Below, piece by piece: positions 16,564 through 26,101 of a DNA stretch of 64,000 nt. The first letter of the stretch is position 1. Each line of letters opens with the position of its first letter. Made by a program: the position numbers and the translations under genes. Source of the stretch: [Mycobacterium] manitobense (GTDB lineage Bacteria > Actinomycetota > Actinomycetes > Mycobacteriales > Mycobacteriaceae); contig NZ_JACKSJ010000235.1 of NCBI RefSeq assembly GCF_025821665.1, forward strand, positions 1 to 64,000, in the 5' to 3' direction. A model generated the notes under the pieces. That model was not told the origin of the DNA and ran no database searches. It worked only from the letters and a program-made list of their open reading frames with translations.

Positions 16564-18009
16564 TCAGATCGGCAGCAGCGCGTCGATCACACCGGCGAGC
16601 TGTTTGGCCGACCGGCACTCGTGCATCGTGATCACCTCTTCGTAGCGCGGCACCGCCGAGTCACCGCTGCCCCACAAGTGGCGCGGCTCGGGGTTGAGCC
16701 AGTGCGCGTGCCTGCTCGCGGTGACCATCTGGGTGAGCAGATCGATCTCGGGGTTGCGGTAGTTGTTGCGGGCGTCGCCGAGCACGAGCAGCGAACTACG
16801 CGGGCTCAGCACGTTCGGGAAGCCGTGCAGGAACGACGAGAACGCGTTGCCGTAGTCGGAGTGGCCGTCGCGGGTGTAGACGCCCGCTTCGCGGGTGATG
16901 CGCTGCACCGCGACCGCCAGGTCGGCGTCCGGCCCGAACAGCGCGGTGACCTCGTCGGTGGTGTCGATGAAGGCGAACACCCGAACCCGGGAGAACTGCT
17001 GGCGCAGCGCGTGCACCAGCATCAGGGTGAAGTGGCTGAACCCGGCCACCGAGCCGGACACGTCGCACAGCACCACCAGTTCCGGGCGCGCGGGGTGCGG
17101 CTTCTTGAGCACCACGTCGATCGGCACCCCGCCGGTCGACATCGACTTGCGCAGCGTCTTGCGCATGTCGATCTCCCCGGCCCGCGACCGGCGCCGCCGC
17201 GCGGCCAGCCGCGTCGCGAGGGTGCGGGCCAGCGGCGCCACCACCCGGCGCATCTGGCGCAGCTGTTCACCGGAGGCTCGCAGGAACTCGACGTTCTCGG
17301 CCAGCTGCGGCACGCCGTACATCTGCACGTGCTCGCGGCCGAGCTGCTCGGCGGTGCGGCGCTTGGTCTCCGACTCCACCATCTTGCGCAGCTGCGAGAT
17401 TCGTTGCGCCGCAAGCGCCTTGGCAATCTGTTCCTGGGTCGGCGACGGCTCGTCGCCGTAGGGTGCCAGCAATCCGGCCAGCAGCCGGCCCTCCAGGTCG
17501 TCCAGACTCATCGCCTTGAGCGCCTGATAGGAGGAGTAGGACGGTCCGCGGCTGGAGTTGTAGCGGCCGTAGGCCTCGACGATCTGCGCGATCATCGCGG
17601 TCAGCCGCTCGTCGAGATTGGCCAGGTCGGGGTTGTCGGCCAGCATCTTCACCAGCGCGTCGCGCATCGCTTCGATGTCCTCGGGCGGTAGTCCCTGCTC
17701 GTCGTCGCTCTCGCCGTCCTCGTCCTCCAGCACGGTCTTCGCGCCGAGCGCGGCGGGGAAGAACAGGTCGAACATCGCGTCGTAGGTGTCGCGGTGGTCG
17801 GGTCTGCGCAGCACCGCGCACGCGATGCCTTCGCGCAGCACCTCGCGGTCGCCGAGCCCGAGCACCGTCATCACCCGTCCGGCGTCGACGGTCTCCGACG
17901 GGCCGACCGAGATGCCCTGGCCGCGAAGCGCTTCGACGAACTCGACCAGGTGACCCGGCAGGCCGTGCGGAGCGAGCGGCTGCGGAGGGCGGACGCGGCG
18001 CGGCGGCAT
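16564..18009 (-). CDS. VWA domain protein, CoxE-like (MoxR partner)
   Basis: A 481-aa protein with an acidic, charged middle (EDEDGESDDE near residues 96-105) and a C-terminal von Willebrand A domain whose metal site DVSGS lies at residues 316-320. MoxR ATPases with VWA partners act as chaperone systems for cofactor insertion or complex assembly. Its start overlaps the MoxR stop by one base (TGATG), so the two proteins are made together. Same order as Rv2426c-Rv2425c. No client gene is obvious next door. Confidence 0.9.
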   Translation of the reverse strand: MPPRRVRPPQPLAPHGLPGHLVEFVEALRGQGISVGPSETVDAGRVMTVLGLGDREVLREGIACAVLRRPDHRDTYDAMFDLFFPAALGAKTVLEDEDGESDDEQGLPPEDIEAMRDALVKMLADNPDLANLDERLTAMIAQIVEAYGRYNSSRGPSYSSYQALKAMSLDDLEGRLLAGLLAPYGDEPSPTQEQIAKALAAQRISQLRKMVESETKRRTAEQLGREHVQMYGVPQLAENVEFLRASGEQLRQMRRVVAPLARTLATRLAARRRRSRAGEIDMRKTLRKSMSTGGVPIDVVLKKPHPARPELVVLCDVSGSVAGFSHFTLMLVHALRQQFSRVRVFAFIDTTDEVTALFGPDADLAVAVQRITREAGVYTRDGHSDYGNAFSSFLHGFPNVLSPRSSLLVLGDARNNYRNPEIDLLTQMVTASRHAHWLNPEPRHLWGSGDSAVPRYEEVITMHECRSAKQLAGVIDALLPI

Positions 18010-18896
18010 CAGTTCAGCCTCAGCTCTCCTGCGGCGCGCTGCTGGTCGGACTGGTGTTTGAGGATCACACCCAGGGTGGCGGCGATCATCGCGTCGTCGA
18101 TGGTGTCCATGCCCAGCGCCAGCACGGTGCGGCCCCAGTCGATGGTCTCGGCCACCGACGGCACCTTCTTGAGCTGCATGCCGCGCAGCACCCCGATGAT
18201 GCGGACGAGTTCCGACGCGATGTGCTCGGGCAGGTCGGGAACCCGCGAGAGCAGGATCCGCCGCTCGAGATCGGGGTCGGGGAAGTCGATGTGCAGGAAC
18301 AGGCAGCGCCGCTTGAGCGCCTCGGACAGCTCGCGGGTGGCGTTGGAGGTGAGCACCACGAACGGTGCGCGCTCAGCCTTGATGGTCCCGAGTTCCGGGA
18401 CCGTGACGGCGAAGTCGCTGAGCACCTCGAGCAGCAGGCCCTCGATCTCGATGTCGGCCTTGTCGGTCTCGTCGATGAGCAGCACCGTCGGGTCGGTGCG
18501 CCGGATCGCCGTCAGCAGCGGGCGCGACAGCAGGAACTCCTCGGAGAAGACGTCCATCTTGGTCTGGTCCCAGTCGCCGGCATCGGCCGCGTTGCCCGCC
18601 TGGATGCGCAGGATCTGCTTGGCGTGGTTCCACTCGTAGAGCGCCCTGGCCTCGTCGACGCCCTCGTAGCACTGCAGCCGGACCAGCTCCGAGCCGGTGC
18701 ACTGCGCCACCGCGCGGGCCAGTTCGGTCTTGCCGACACCGGCGGGCCCCTCCACGAGGAGCGGCTTGCCGAGCCGGTCGGCGAGGAAAACCGCCGTGGC
18801 CGTTGCGGTGTCGGGCAGGTAGCCCGTCTCGGCGAGCTTGGCGGCGACGTCGTCGATGTCGGCGAACAACGGCGCGGGGCGTGCGGGAACGCTCAC
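18009..18896 (-). CDS. MoxR-type AAA+ ATPase
   Basis: A 295-aa AAA+ ATPase: Walker A GPAGVGKTE at residues 50-58, Walker B TVLLIDETDKAD near 142-153, sensor 1 in VLTSNATRELSEALKRRC with the arginine finger following. MoxR proteins hydrolyse ATP to remodel protein complexes with a VWA co-chaperone, encoded immediately downstream with a one-base overlap. It starts 26 bp after the proA stop and is probably in the same transcript. Confidence 0.93.
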   Translation of the reverse strand: MSVPARPAPLFADIDDVAAKLAETGYLPDTATATAVFLADRLGKPLLVEGPAGVGKTELARAVAQCTGSELVRLQCYEGVDEARALYEWNHAKQILRIQAGNAADAGDWDQTKMDVFSEEFLLSRPLLTAIRRTDPTVLLIDETDKADIEIEGLLLEVLSDFAVTVPELGTIKAERAPFVVLTSNATRELSEALKRRCLFLHIDFPDPDLERRILLSRVPDLPEHIASELVRIIGVLRGMQLKKVPSVAETIDWGRTVLALGMDTIDDAMIAATLGVILKHQSDQQRAAGELRLN

Positions 18897-18922
18897 AGGT
18901 CAGTCTCCTAGGAACTCTGAAG

Positions 18923-20170
18923 TCAGGCGGGGCGGGTCTGACCGTCTCCCCAGACGATCCATTTGGTCGAGGTCAGTTCGGGCAGCCCCATCGGCCCGCG
19001 GGCGTGCAGCTTCTGGGTCGAGATGCCGATCTCGGCGCCGAAGCCGAACTGCTCACCGTCGGTGAACGAGGTGGACGCGTTGACCATCACCGCCGCCGCA
19101 TCGACCTGCTCGGTGAACCGCTGAGCGGCAGCCAGATCCGTGGTGACGATGGCCTCGGTGTGGCCGGTGCCGTACTCGTTGACGTGCGCGATGGCCGCGT
19201 CGAGGCCGTCGACCACCGACAGCGCGATGTCCAGCGAGAGGAACTCGGCCCGCAGCTCGTCCTCGGTCGGGTCGCCGTGCACGGTCACCCCGGCGGCCTG
19301 CAGCGCACCGGCGAGGCGGGGCACCGCGTGTTCGGCGATCGACGCGTCGACGAGCAGGGACTCGGCGGCGTTGCAGACGCTGGGCCGACGGGTCTTGGCG
19401 TTGAGCACGATCCGTTCGGCGACGTCGAGGTCCGCGGCCTCGTGGACGTACACGTGGCAGTTGCCGACGCCCGTCTCGATGGTGGGCACCTTGGCGTCAC
19501 GCACGACCGCGTCGATCAGGCCCGCTCCCCCGCGCGGGATCACCACGTCGACCAGACCGCGGGCCTGGATGAGGTGGGTGACGCTGGCCCGGTCGTGGCT
19601 GGGCAGCAGCGCTACGGCGTCGACGGGCAGCCCCTCGGCGGCCAGGGCGGCCCGCAGCGCCACCACGAGTGCCTCGTTCGAGTGCACCGCCGACGAACTG
19701 CCGCGCAGCAGTACGGCGTTGCCGGATTTCAGCGTCAGCCCGAAGGCGTCCACCGTGACGTTCGGCCTGCCCTCGTAGACCATGCCGACGACACCGAGCG
19801 GCACCCGCTGCTGGCGCAGCTGCAGGCCGTTGGGCAGCGTGCGTCCGCGCAGCACCTCGCCCACCGGGTCCGGCAGACCGGCGACCTGGCGCAGCCCGGC
19901 GGCGATGCCGTCGACCCGCTGGGGGTTGAGGGCGAGCCGGTCCAGCATCGCGGCGGGGGTGCCGGCTGTCCGTGCGGTGTCCAGGTCGACCGTATTGGCC
20001 GCCAGGATGTCGTGCACCCGGGCGAGCACCGCGTCGGCCGCGGCGTGCAGCGCCCGGTCCTTGGTCGCGGTGGGCAGCGTCGCGAGGACGCGGGCCGCGA
20101 CCCTGGCGCGTCGGGCGGCATCGTGGACCTGCTGGCGCAAGTCGGCAACCGGCGGTGCTTGCAGACTCAT
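18923..20170 (-). CDS. proA: Gamma-glutamyl phosphate reductase
   Basis: A 415-aa NADPH-dependent enzyme that reduces gamma-glutamyl phosphate to the semialdehyde, second step of proline synthesis. The catalytic Cys266 lies in RRPSVCNAAESLL, and GSSSAVHSN and PRGGAGLI are ProA signatures. ATG 20170 (MSLQAPPVADL) gives the length of the M. tuberculosis protein; the open frame continues upstream but crosses the divergent kinase gene. ProB, the preceding enzyme, is encoded separately at 26713-27840, as in other mycobacteria. Confidence 0.96.
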   Translation of the reverse strand: MSLQAPPVADLRQQVHDAARRARVAARVLATLPTATKDRALHAAADAVLARVHDILAANTVDLDTARTAGTPAAMLDRLALNPQRVDGIAAGLRQVAGLPDPVGEVLRGRTLPNGLQLRQQRVPLGVVGMVYEGRPNVTVDAFGLTLKSGNAVLLRGSSSAVHSNEALVVALRAALAAEGLPVDAVALLPSHDRASVTHLIQARGLVDVVIPRGGAGLIDAVVRDAKVPTIETGVGNCHVYVHEAADLDVAERIVLNAKTRRPSVCNAAESLLVDASIAEHAVPRLAGALQAAGVTVHGDPTEDELRAEFLSLDIALSVVDGLDAAIAHVNEYGTGHTEAIVTTDLAAAQRFTEQVDAAAVMVNASTSFTDGEQFGFGAEIGISTQKLHARGPMGLPELTSTKWIVWGDGQTRPA

Positions 20171-20248
20171 CAGCCCAGCGTATCGGACCTGTGCCCGGCG
20201 CTCGACGCGTGTCAGGGACCGCGGCCGGTGGCGCTGGTCTAGCGTGAG

Positions 20249-21148
20249 ATGACTATGACGACGCGGGTCTGCGTGGTCGGCAGTGTCAATGCCGACGTGA
20301 CGTACCGGGTCTCCGCGTTGCCGCGGCCAGGACAGACGGTGCTGGCGTCGTCGACCTCGAGCGCGCCGGGCGGCAAGGGCGCCAACCAGGCAGTGGCCGC
20401 CGCGCGGGCCGGCGCCGAGGTGGCGCTGGTCGCCGCGCTCGGTGACGACGCCGCTGCGCAGTCGCTGCGGAGCCATCTGCGCGGCAACGGGGTCGCCCTC
20501 GACGGGGTGGTCACCGTGCCGGGGCCGAGCGGCTCGGCGGTGATCATGGTCGACGCGGCGGCGGAGAACAGCATCGTGGTGGCGCCGGGCGCGAACGCCG
20601 CGCTGCGGGTCGACTCCGCCGCGGTACGCGATGTCATCGCCACCGCCGAGGTGCTGTTGCTGCAGTTGGAGATCCCCGTCCAGACCGCCGTCGACGCCGC
20701 CCGCCTCGGGCGCGACACCGGCGCGGTCGTCATCGTCAACGCCTCCCCGGCCGGCGCGAAGGCCCACGAGTTGCTCGCACTGTCCGAACTGGCCGACGTG
20801 GTGGTGGTCAACGAGGCGGAGGCGGCCGACTGGCACTGGCCGGTGCCCCATCTGGTGATCACCCGCGGCGCGCGCGGCGCGAGCTATCTCGGCGACGGAG
20901 AACGCTTCGACGTCCCCGCCCCGGCCGTCCGGGCGGTCGACACCACCGGCGCCGGCGACGTGTTCGCCGGCGTGCTGGCAGCGGACTGGCTACGCGGCCA
21001 CGAGACGGCGCTGCGCCGGGCGTGTGTGGCGGGCGCGCTGGCGACCCTGGTGCCGGGCGCGGGTGACTGCGCGCCGGGTTCGGATGACATCGACGACGAA
21101 CAGGAAGGGAGACGGCGTGACCGACGCTCCGCGACCGCCCGAGGGTGA
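20249..21148 (+). CDS. PfkB family ribokinase-like sugar kinase
   Basis: A 299-aa ribokinase-family kinase. Signature 1 is GGKGANQAVAAARAGA near residues 36-51; signature 2 with the catalytic Asp is DTTGAGDVFAGV near 230-241; and NPAG-like NASPAGAK lies in the middle. The layout is closest to RbsK (Rv2436 position), which phosphorylates ribose, but the substrate is not proven. It lacks an adjacent ribose transporter. The C-terminus (last 20 residues, highly charged) overlaps the next gene by 32 bp, so the end may differ between species. Confidence 0.85.
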   Translation: MTMTTRVCVVGSVNADVTYRVSALPRPGQTVLASSTSSAPGGKGANQAVAAARAGAEVALVAALGDDAAAQSLRSHLRGNGVALDGVVTVPGPSGSAVIMVDAAAENSIVVAPGANAALRVDSAAVRDVIATAEVLLLQLEIPVQTAVDAARLGRDTGAVVIVNASPAGAKAHELLALSELADVVVVNEAEAADWHWPVPHLVITRGARGASYLGDGERFDVPAPAVRAVDTTGAGDVFAGVLAADWLRGHETALRRACVAGALATLVPGAGDCAPGSDDIDDEQEGRRRDRRSATARG

Positions 21149-21932
21149 CTGGCTGGGAACGAAGTTCCTGCGCTTCGACAGGGAGGGCCCGTTCGGCGTC
21201 TGCACGCTGGACCGCCCCGAGGCGCGCAACGCGATGACCCCGGCGATGTACTTCGGCATCAAGTACGCCGTGAAGCACGTCGACGCCGACCCGGACCTGG
21301 CCGGGCTGCTGATCACCGGGACCGGCGATGTGTTCGCCCCCGGCGGGGACATGGGCGGTGGCGGCGAGGACAACTGGCTGACCTTCGGATCCGCGCTCGG
21401 GATGGACGCGTTGCCGTTCGACACGCTGCGGCAGTCGGTCAAGCCGGTGGTGGCGGCGGTCAACGGGTTGTGTCAGGGCGGCGGGATGCAGATCGCGCTG
21501 TGCGCCGACATCGCCGTGGTGAGCGAGCGGGCGACGTTCCGGGTGCCGGAGTTGTACCGCGGCATCGCCGACACGTACTACAGCCACATGCTGGCCCGCC
21601 TGATCGGGCCGGTCCGCACCCGCGACCTGATGTTCACCGGCCGCACCCTGTCCGCCGCCGAGGCGCTCGACTGGGGCATGGTGGCCCGCGTGGTTCCCCA
21701 CGACGACCTGTATGACACGGCCCGCGAGGTGCTCGCGCAGTGCTGCCGGACCGCCCCGGGCGCGCGCTCGGTGATCAAGTCGAGCATCGACGACTACGTC
21801 GGCCTGTACGACCGCATCGGCATGCAGGCCAGCCTGGGCGCACCCGAGTCGATCGAGGGCTTCATGGCGTTCAAGCAGCGGCGCTCCCCCGAGTGGGTGC
21901 ATCCCGACCTGCGCATCGACGGGCGCCTGTAG
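21117..21932 (+). CDS. Enoyl-CoA hydratase/isomerase family protein
   Basis: A 271-aa crotonase-fold protein. The CoA-binding region CTLDRPEARNAMTPAMY, the oxyanion-hole segment ITGTGDVFAPGGDMGGG and the helix NGLCQGGGMQIALCADIAV are all visible. Reactions in this family range from hydration to isomerisation; the usual catalytic Glu pair is not clearly both present, so the reaction is undefined. GTG 21117 follows AAGGGAG and lies inside the end of the kinase gene (32 bp overlap), suggesting co-expression. It converges on nadE with 3 bp between. Confidence 0.85.
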   Translation: MTDAPRPPEGDWLGTKFLRFDREGPFGVCTLDRPEARNAMTPAMYFGIKYAVKHVDADPDLAGLLITGTGDVFAPGGDMGGGGEDNWLTFGSALGMDALPFDTLRQSVKPVVAAVNGLCQGGGMQIALCADIAVVSERATFRVPELYRGIADTYYSHMLARLIGPVRTRDLMFTGRTLSAAEALDWGMVARVVPHDDLYDTAREVLAQCCRTAPGARSVIKSSIDDYVGLYDRIGMQASLGAPESIEGFMAFKQRRSPEWVHPDLRIDGRL

Positions 21933-21935
21933 CGC

Positions 21936-23978
21936 TCAGCGTTCCGGGACCTCGCGTTCGATCTCGTCGAGCCAGGTGCGCGCCGACATGTCCGACGGCG
22001 CCCGCCAGTCACCGCGCGGCGACAGCGAGCCGCCCGCCGACACCTTGGGGCCATTCGGCAGCGCCGAGCGCTTGAACTGGCTGAACGAGTAGAACCGCTG
22101 GGCGAAAACCTGCAGCCAGTGCCGGATCTCCTCGATCGAGTACGACGGCCGCTTGCTCTCCGGAACCCCGAACGGCCAGTCACCGCGCTCGGCATCGCTC
22201 CACGCGTGCCAGGCCAGGAACGCGACCTTCGAAGGACGGAATCCGTAGCGCAACACCTGGAACAGCGAGAAGTCCTGCAGCACATAGGGTCCGACCTTGC
22301 CCTCGCTGCTCTGGATCTCCTCGTCCTCACCGGCGGGCACCAGTTCCGGGCTGATCTCGGTGTCGAGCACCGACTGCAGCACCTCGTTGACCTCGTCCTC
22401 GAACTGGTTCGACGCGATGACCCACCGGATCAGGTGCTGGATCAGGGTCTTGGGCACCCCGCCGTTGACGTTGTAGTGCGACATCTGGTCGCCGACGCCG
22501 TAGGTGGACCAGCCCAGCGCGAGCTCCGAGAGGTCACCGGTGCCGAGCACGATGCCGCCGCGCTGGTTGGCCAGCCGGAACAGGTAATCGGTCCGCAGAC
22601 CGGCCTGCACGTTCTCGAAGGTGACGTCGTAGACCTTCTCGCCGCGGCTGAACGGGTGGTCCATCTCCTTGAGCATCAGTTCCGCGGTGGACTTGATGTC
22701 GATGGTCTCGAACGTCACCCCGAGCGACTCGGCGAGGCGGATCGCGTTGTTCTTCGTCCGGTCGCCGGTGGCGAAGCCGGGCAGGGTGAACGCCAGGATG
22801 TCGCTGCGCGGGCGCTCTTCCCGGTCCATCGCGCGGGCGGCGACGATCAGTGCATGGGTGGAGTCCAGTCCGCCGGACAGTCCCAGCACGATCTTCGGGT
22901 AGTCCAGTGCGCGCAGCCGTTGTTCCAGGCCGGACACCTGGATGTTGTAGGCCTCGTAGCAGTCCTGCTCGAGGCGGGCGGGATCGACGGGCACGAAGGG
23001 GAAGCGCTCCACCTCGCGGCGCAGGCCGATGTCGCCGGTAGGCGGGTCCAGGGTGAACTCGATCCGCCGGAACGCGTCGTCGTCGATGCCGTGGTGGCGG
23101 CGGTTGTCGTCGAACGTCCCCATCCGCAGCCGGTCGTTGCGCAGCAGCTGCAGGTCGACGTCGGCGACCGACCGGCGCTCTCCCTTGGGGAACCGCTCGG
23201 ACTGCGCCAGGCACACTCCGTTCTCCCAGATCATCGTCTGCCCGTCCCAGGCCAGGTCGGTGGTCGACTCACCCTCGCCGGCCGCGGCATAGACGTAGGC
23301 CGCCAGGCATCTCGACGATGCCGAACGGGCCAGCAGGCAGCGGTCCTCGGACCGCCCGATGGTGATCGGGCTGCCGGACAGGTTGGCCAGCACCGTGGCG
23401 CCGGCCAGCGCGGCCTCCGCGTGCGGCGGCACCGGGACGAACATGTCCTCGCAGATCTCCACGTGCAGCACGAAGTGCGGCACGTCGGTGGCGGCGAACA
23501 GCAGGTCCGGACCGAACGGCACCCATTCGCCGCCGAGGCGGATCTCGCCGCGTTCGTCGTCGCCGGCGCCGATCTGGCGCTTCTCGTAGAACTCCCGGTA
23601 GGTCGGCAGGTACGACTTGGGCACCACCCCGAGCACCCGGCCGCGGTGGATCACCACGGCGGTGTTGTAGACGCGGTTGCGATGCCGTAGCGGCGCCCCG
23701 ATCACCAGCACCGGCAGCAGATCCGCCGACTGTGCCACCACGTCGCGTAGCGCGGCCTCGACGCTCTCCAGCAGCGCGTCCTGCAGGACGATGTCCTCGA
23801 TGGAGTAACCGGACAGCGTCAACTCCGGGAACACGGCCAGCCCGACGCCGTCGTCGTGGCATTCGCGCGCCAGCCCGAGCACCGACTCCGCGTTCTTCAC
23901 CGGGTCCGCGAGCGCGGTGTGATGGGTGCAGGCGGCTACGCGCACGAAGCCGTGACGGTAGGCCGAATAGAAATCCAT
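21936..23978 (-). CDS. nadE: Glutamine-dependent NAD+ synthetase
   Basis: A 680-aa two-domain enzyme making NAD from deamido-NAD with glutamine as nitrogen source. The N-terminal nitrilase-like glutaminase has Glu near 52 (VFPELTLSGYS), Lys near 121 (GVVPKSYLPTY) and Cys near 176 (HVEICEDMF). The C-terminal synthetase carries the ATP-pyrophosphatase loop GLSGGLDSTHAL. Length and order agree with Rv2438c. It is monocistronic, with a 42-bp gap to the divergent isochorismatase-family gene. An ammonia tunnel links the two sites in the homologue. Confidence 0.96.
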   Translation of the reverse strand: MDFYSAYRHGFVRVAACTHHTALADPVKNAESVLGLARECHDDGVGLAVFPELTLSGYSIEDIVLQDALLESVEAALRDVVAQSADLLPVLVIGAPLRHRNRVYNTAVVIHRGRVLGVVPKSYLPTYREFYEKRQIGAGDDERGEIRLGGEWVPFGPDLLFAATDVPHFVLHVEICEDMFVPVPPHAEAALAGATVLANLSGSPITIGRSEDRCLLARSASSRCLAAYVYAAAGEGESTTDLAWDGQTMIWENGVCLAQSERFPKGERRSVADVDLQLLRNDRLRMGTFDDNRRHHGIDDDAFRRIEFTLDPPTGDIGLRREVERFPFVPVDPARLEQDCYEAYNIQVSGLEQRLRALDYPKIVLGLSGGLDSTHALIVAARAMDREERPRSDILAFTLPGFATGDRTKNNAIRLAESLGVTFETIDIKSTAELMLKEMDHPFSRGEKVYDVTFENVQAGLRTDYLFRLANQRGGIVLGTGDLSELALGWSTYGVGDQMSHYNVNGGVPKTLIQHLIRWVIASNQFEDEVNEVLQSVLDTEISPELVPAGEDEEIQSSEGKVGPYVLQDFSLFQVLRYGFRPSKVAFLAWHAWSDAERGDWPFGVPESKRPSYSIEEIRHWLQVFAQRFYSFSQFKRSALPNGPKVSAGGSLSPRGDWRAPSDMSARTWLDEIEREVPER

Positions 23979-24020
23979 GCCTCATTGTTGCCCGGAAACT
24001 TCGCGGGGTATGCAGCACAC

Positions 24021-24560
<540 letters not shown>

Positions 24561-24580
24561 CCGGTCGAATCGGCTGACCT

Positions 24581-24598
24581 CGAACGGGATTCGGTTCG
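24581..24598. promoter_or_regulatory. Inverted repeat upstream of the HspX-like gene
   Basis: CGAAC and GTTCG arms are separated by 8 bp, about 100 bp before the hspX-like start. It resembles an operator, but the spacing is wrong for the mycobacterial LexA box (4 bp between arms) and it is not a DosR box. The role is unknown. Confidence 0.25.
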
Positions 24599-24700
24599 TG
24601 TTGGCCCGCAGTTCGTCAGCTCGCACCGCGCCCGATCCGCCGATTTCGCCTCGGCCGCGCAGGGTCGATGCCACACCACCCGACCACTGCTGGAGGAACC

Positions 24701-25186
24701 ATGACCAAGCTCGCGGTGCAGCGCCCGTCGCGCACCTTCCTGCCTGAACTGTCCGACCTGTCGCAGCTGTTCTCCGGCTTCCCGGCGTTCCCGAACTATC
24801 CGACCATGGCCGGCCTTCGGCCGTTCTCCGACAGCCACCTGATCCGCATCGAGGACGAGGTGCTCGACGGCCGCTACGAGGTGCGCGCCGAGCTGCCCGG
24901 GGTGGACCCCGCCGAGATCGGCGTCACGGTGCGCGACGGTCAGCTGACCGTCAGGGCCACCAGGGCCGAGAAGATCGCGAGCAACGGCCGCTCCGAATTC
25001 CGCTACGGGGCGTTCACCCGGACCGTCCCGCTGCCCGTCGGCGCCGACGAGGACGCCATCACCGCGACCTACGGTCGGGGCGTGCTGACCATCGCGGTGC
25101 CGGTACACGGCGACGAGCACACCGGCAAGCAGGTCGAGGTGCAGGCCGTCGACGGCGACGTGACCGTCACCTCTCACAGCGAGTAG
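24701..25186 (+). CDS. HspX-like alpha-crystallin small heat-shock protein
   Basis: A 161-aa Hsp20 chaperone. The N-terminus (LAVQRPSRTFLPELSDL, MAGLRPF) and the core (RYEVRAELPGVDP, VRDGQLTVRA, GRSEFRYGAF, LPVGADEDAITATYGRGVLT) track M. tuberculosis HspX/Acr closely. Such proteins hold unfolding proteins during hypoxia or heat. GGAGG stands 4-5 nt before the ATG at 24701. The C-terminal tail lacks an obvious IxI motif. I do not see the DosR consensus (GGGAC..GTCCC-type) in the 140 bp upstream, which is unexpected for an HspX relative. A strong hairpin follows. Confidence 0.9.
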   Translation: MTKLAVQRPSRTFLPELSDLSQLFSGFPAFPNYPTMAGLRPFSDSHLIRIEDEVLDGRYEVRAELPGVDPAEIGVTVRDGQLTVRATRAEKIASNGRSEFRYGAFTRTVPLPVGADEDAITATYGRGVLTIAVPVHGDEHTGKQVEVQAVDGDVTVTSHSE

Positions 25187-25197
25187 CACCTTTCGGA

Positions 25198-25229
25198 AAC
25201 GGCCCCGGAGCTGCGGTTCCGGGGCCGTT
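25198..25229. terminator. Hairpin terminator after the HspX-like gene
   Basis: A perfect 12-bp GC-rich stem (AACGGCCCCGGA with its complement) closes an 8-nt loop, 11 bp after the stop codon. There is no long T run, which is common for mycobacterial terminators. It also insulates the sirtuin promoter just downstream. Confidence 0.75.
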
Positions 25230-25256
25230 GTCGGACCTGCCCCTACTCTGGTGGAC

Positions 25257-26093
25257 GTGGAATCGCCCGAACTCGTCGCCCTGCTGCGGGGTCGGCGCGT
25301 CGCGGTGCTCACCGGCGCGGGGATGTCCACCGACTCCGGCATCCCGGACTACCGCGGCCCGGACTCGCCGCCGAGCAATCCGATGACGATCCGCCAGTTC
25401 ACCGGCGACCCGGTGTTCCGGCAGCGCTACTGGGCCCGCAACCACGTGGGCTGGCGGCACATGGCCGCGACGCTGCCGAATGCCGGCCACCGCGCGCTGG
25501 CCGCGCTGGAGCGCGCCGGCGTGGTCAGCGGACTGATCACCCAGAACGTCGACCTGCTGCACACCAAGGCGGGCAGCAGGCACGTCATCGACCTGCACGG
25601 CACCTACGCGCGAGTGGTCTGCCTGGACTGCGGGCACACCATGTCCCGGGCGGCGCTGGCCGACCTCCTGGAGGCGGCCAACCCGGGCTTCCTCGAGCGG
25701 GCGGAGGCGGTCGGCGGGATCGCCGTCGCCCCCGATGCGGACGCCGTCGTCGGCGACACGTCGTCGTTCCGCATCATCGACTGCCAGCGCTGCGGCGGCA
25801 TGCTCAAACCCGACATCGTGTACTTCGGCGAGAGCGTGCCCAAGGAGCGGGTGGACCGGGCGTACGCGGTGGTCGACGCGGCCGACGTGCTGCTGGTGGC
25901 GGGATCGTCGCTGACCGTGTTCTCCGGATACCGGTTCGTCCGGCACGCCGCGGCGCGCGGCATGCCGGTCGCGATCCTCAATCGCGGCCCCACCCGGGGC
26001 GACGACCTGGCGACGGTGAAGCTCGACAACGGTTGCTCGCCGATGCTGGCGCTGCTGGCCGACGAGTTGCCTGCGCTGTCCGCCTCCGCTTGA
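25257..26093 (+). CDS. Sir2-type NAD-dependent protein deacylase
   Basis: A 278-aa sirtuin. NAD-binding motif GAGMSTDSGIPDYRG at about residues 20-34, TQNVD at 95-99, catalytic His near 114 (DLHGTY), zinc Cys pairs near 122/125 and 176/179, and GSSLTVFSG. It removes acyl groups from lysines while consuming NAD. TACTCT at 25244-25249 is followed by 7 nt to the GTG at 25257, which fits a leaderless start; GTG 25251 in the same frame is the alternative. The next gene begins 8 bp downstream and is probably co-transcribed. Confidence 0.9.
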   Translation: MESPELVALLRGRRVAVLTGAGMSTDSGIPDYRGPDSPPSNPMTIRQFTGDPVFRQRYWARNHVGWRHMAATLPNAGHRALAALERAGVVSGLITQNVDLLHTKAGSRHVIDLHGTYARVVCLDCGHTMSRAALADLLEAANPGFLERAEAVGGIAVAPDADAVVGDTSSFRIIDCQRCGGMLKPDIVYFGESVPKERVDRAYAVVDAADVLLVAGSSLTVFSGYRFVRHAAARGMPVAILNRGPTRGDDLATVKLDNGCSPMLALLADELPALSASA

Positions 26094-26101
26094 CTGCCCG
26101 G

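Noticed and set aside
22119..23690. 523-residue plus-strand frame opposite nadE
   Set aside because: Antisense shadow of a gene with all catalytic residues present.
24581..24598. LexA (SOS) box
   Set aside because: Arms CGAAC/GTTCG fit, but the spacing is 8 bp instead of 4.
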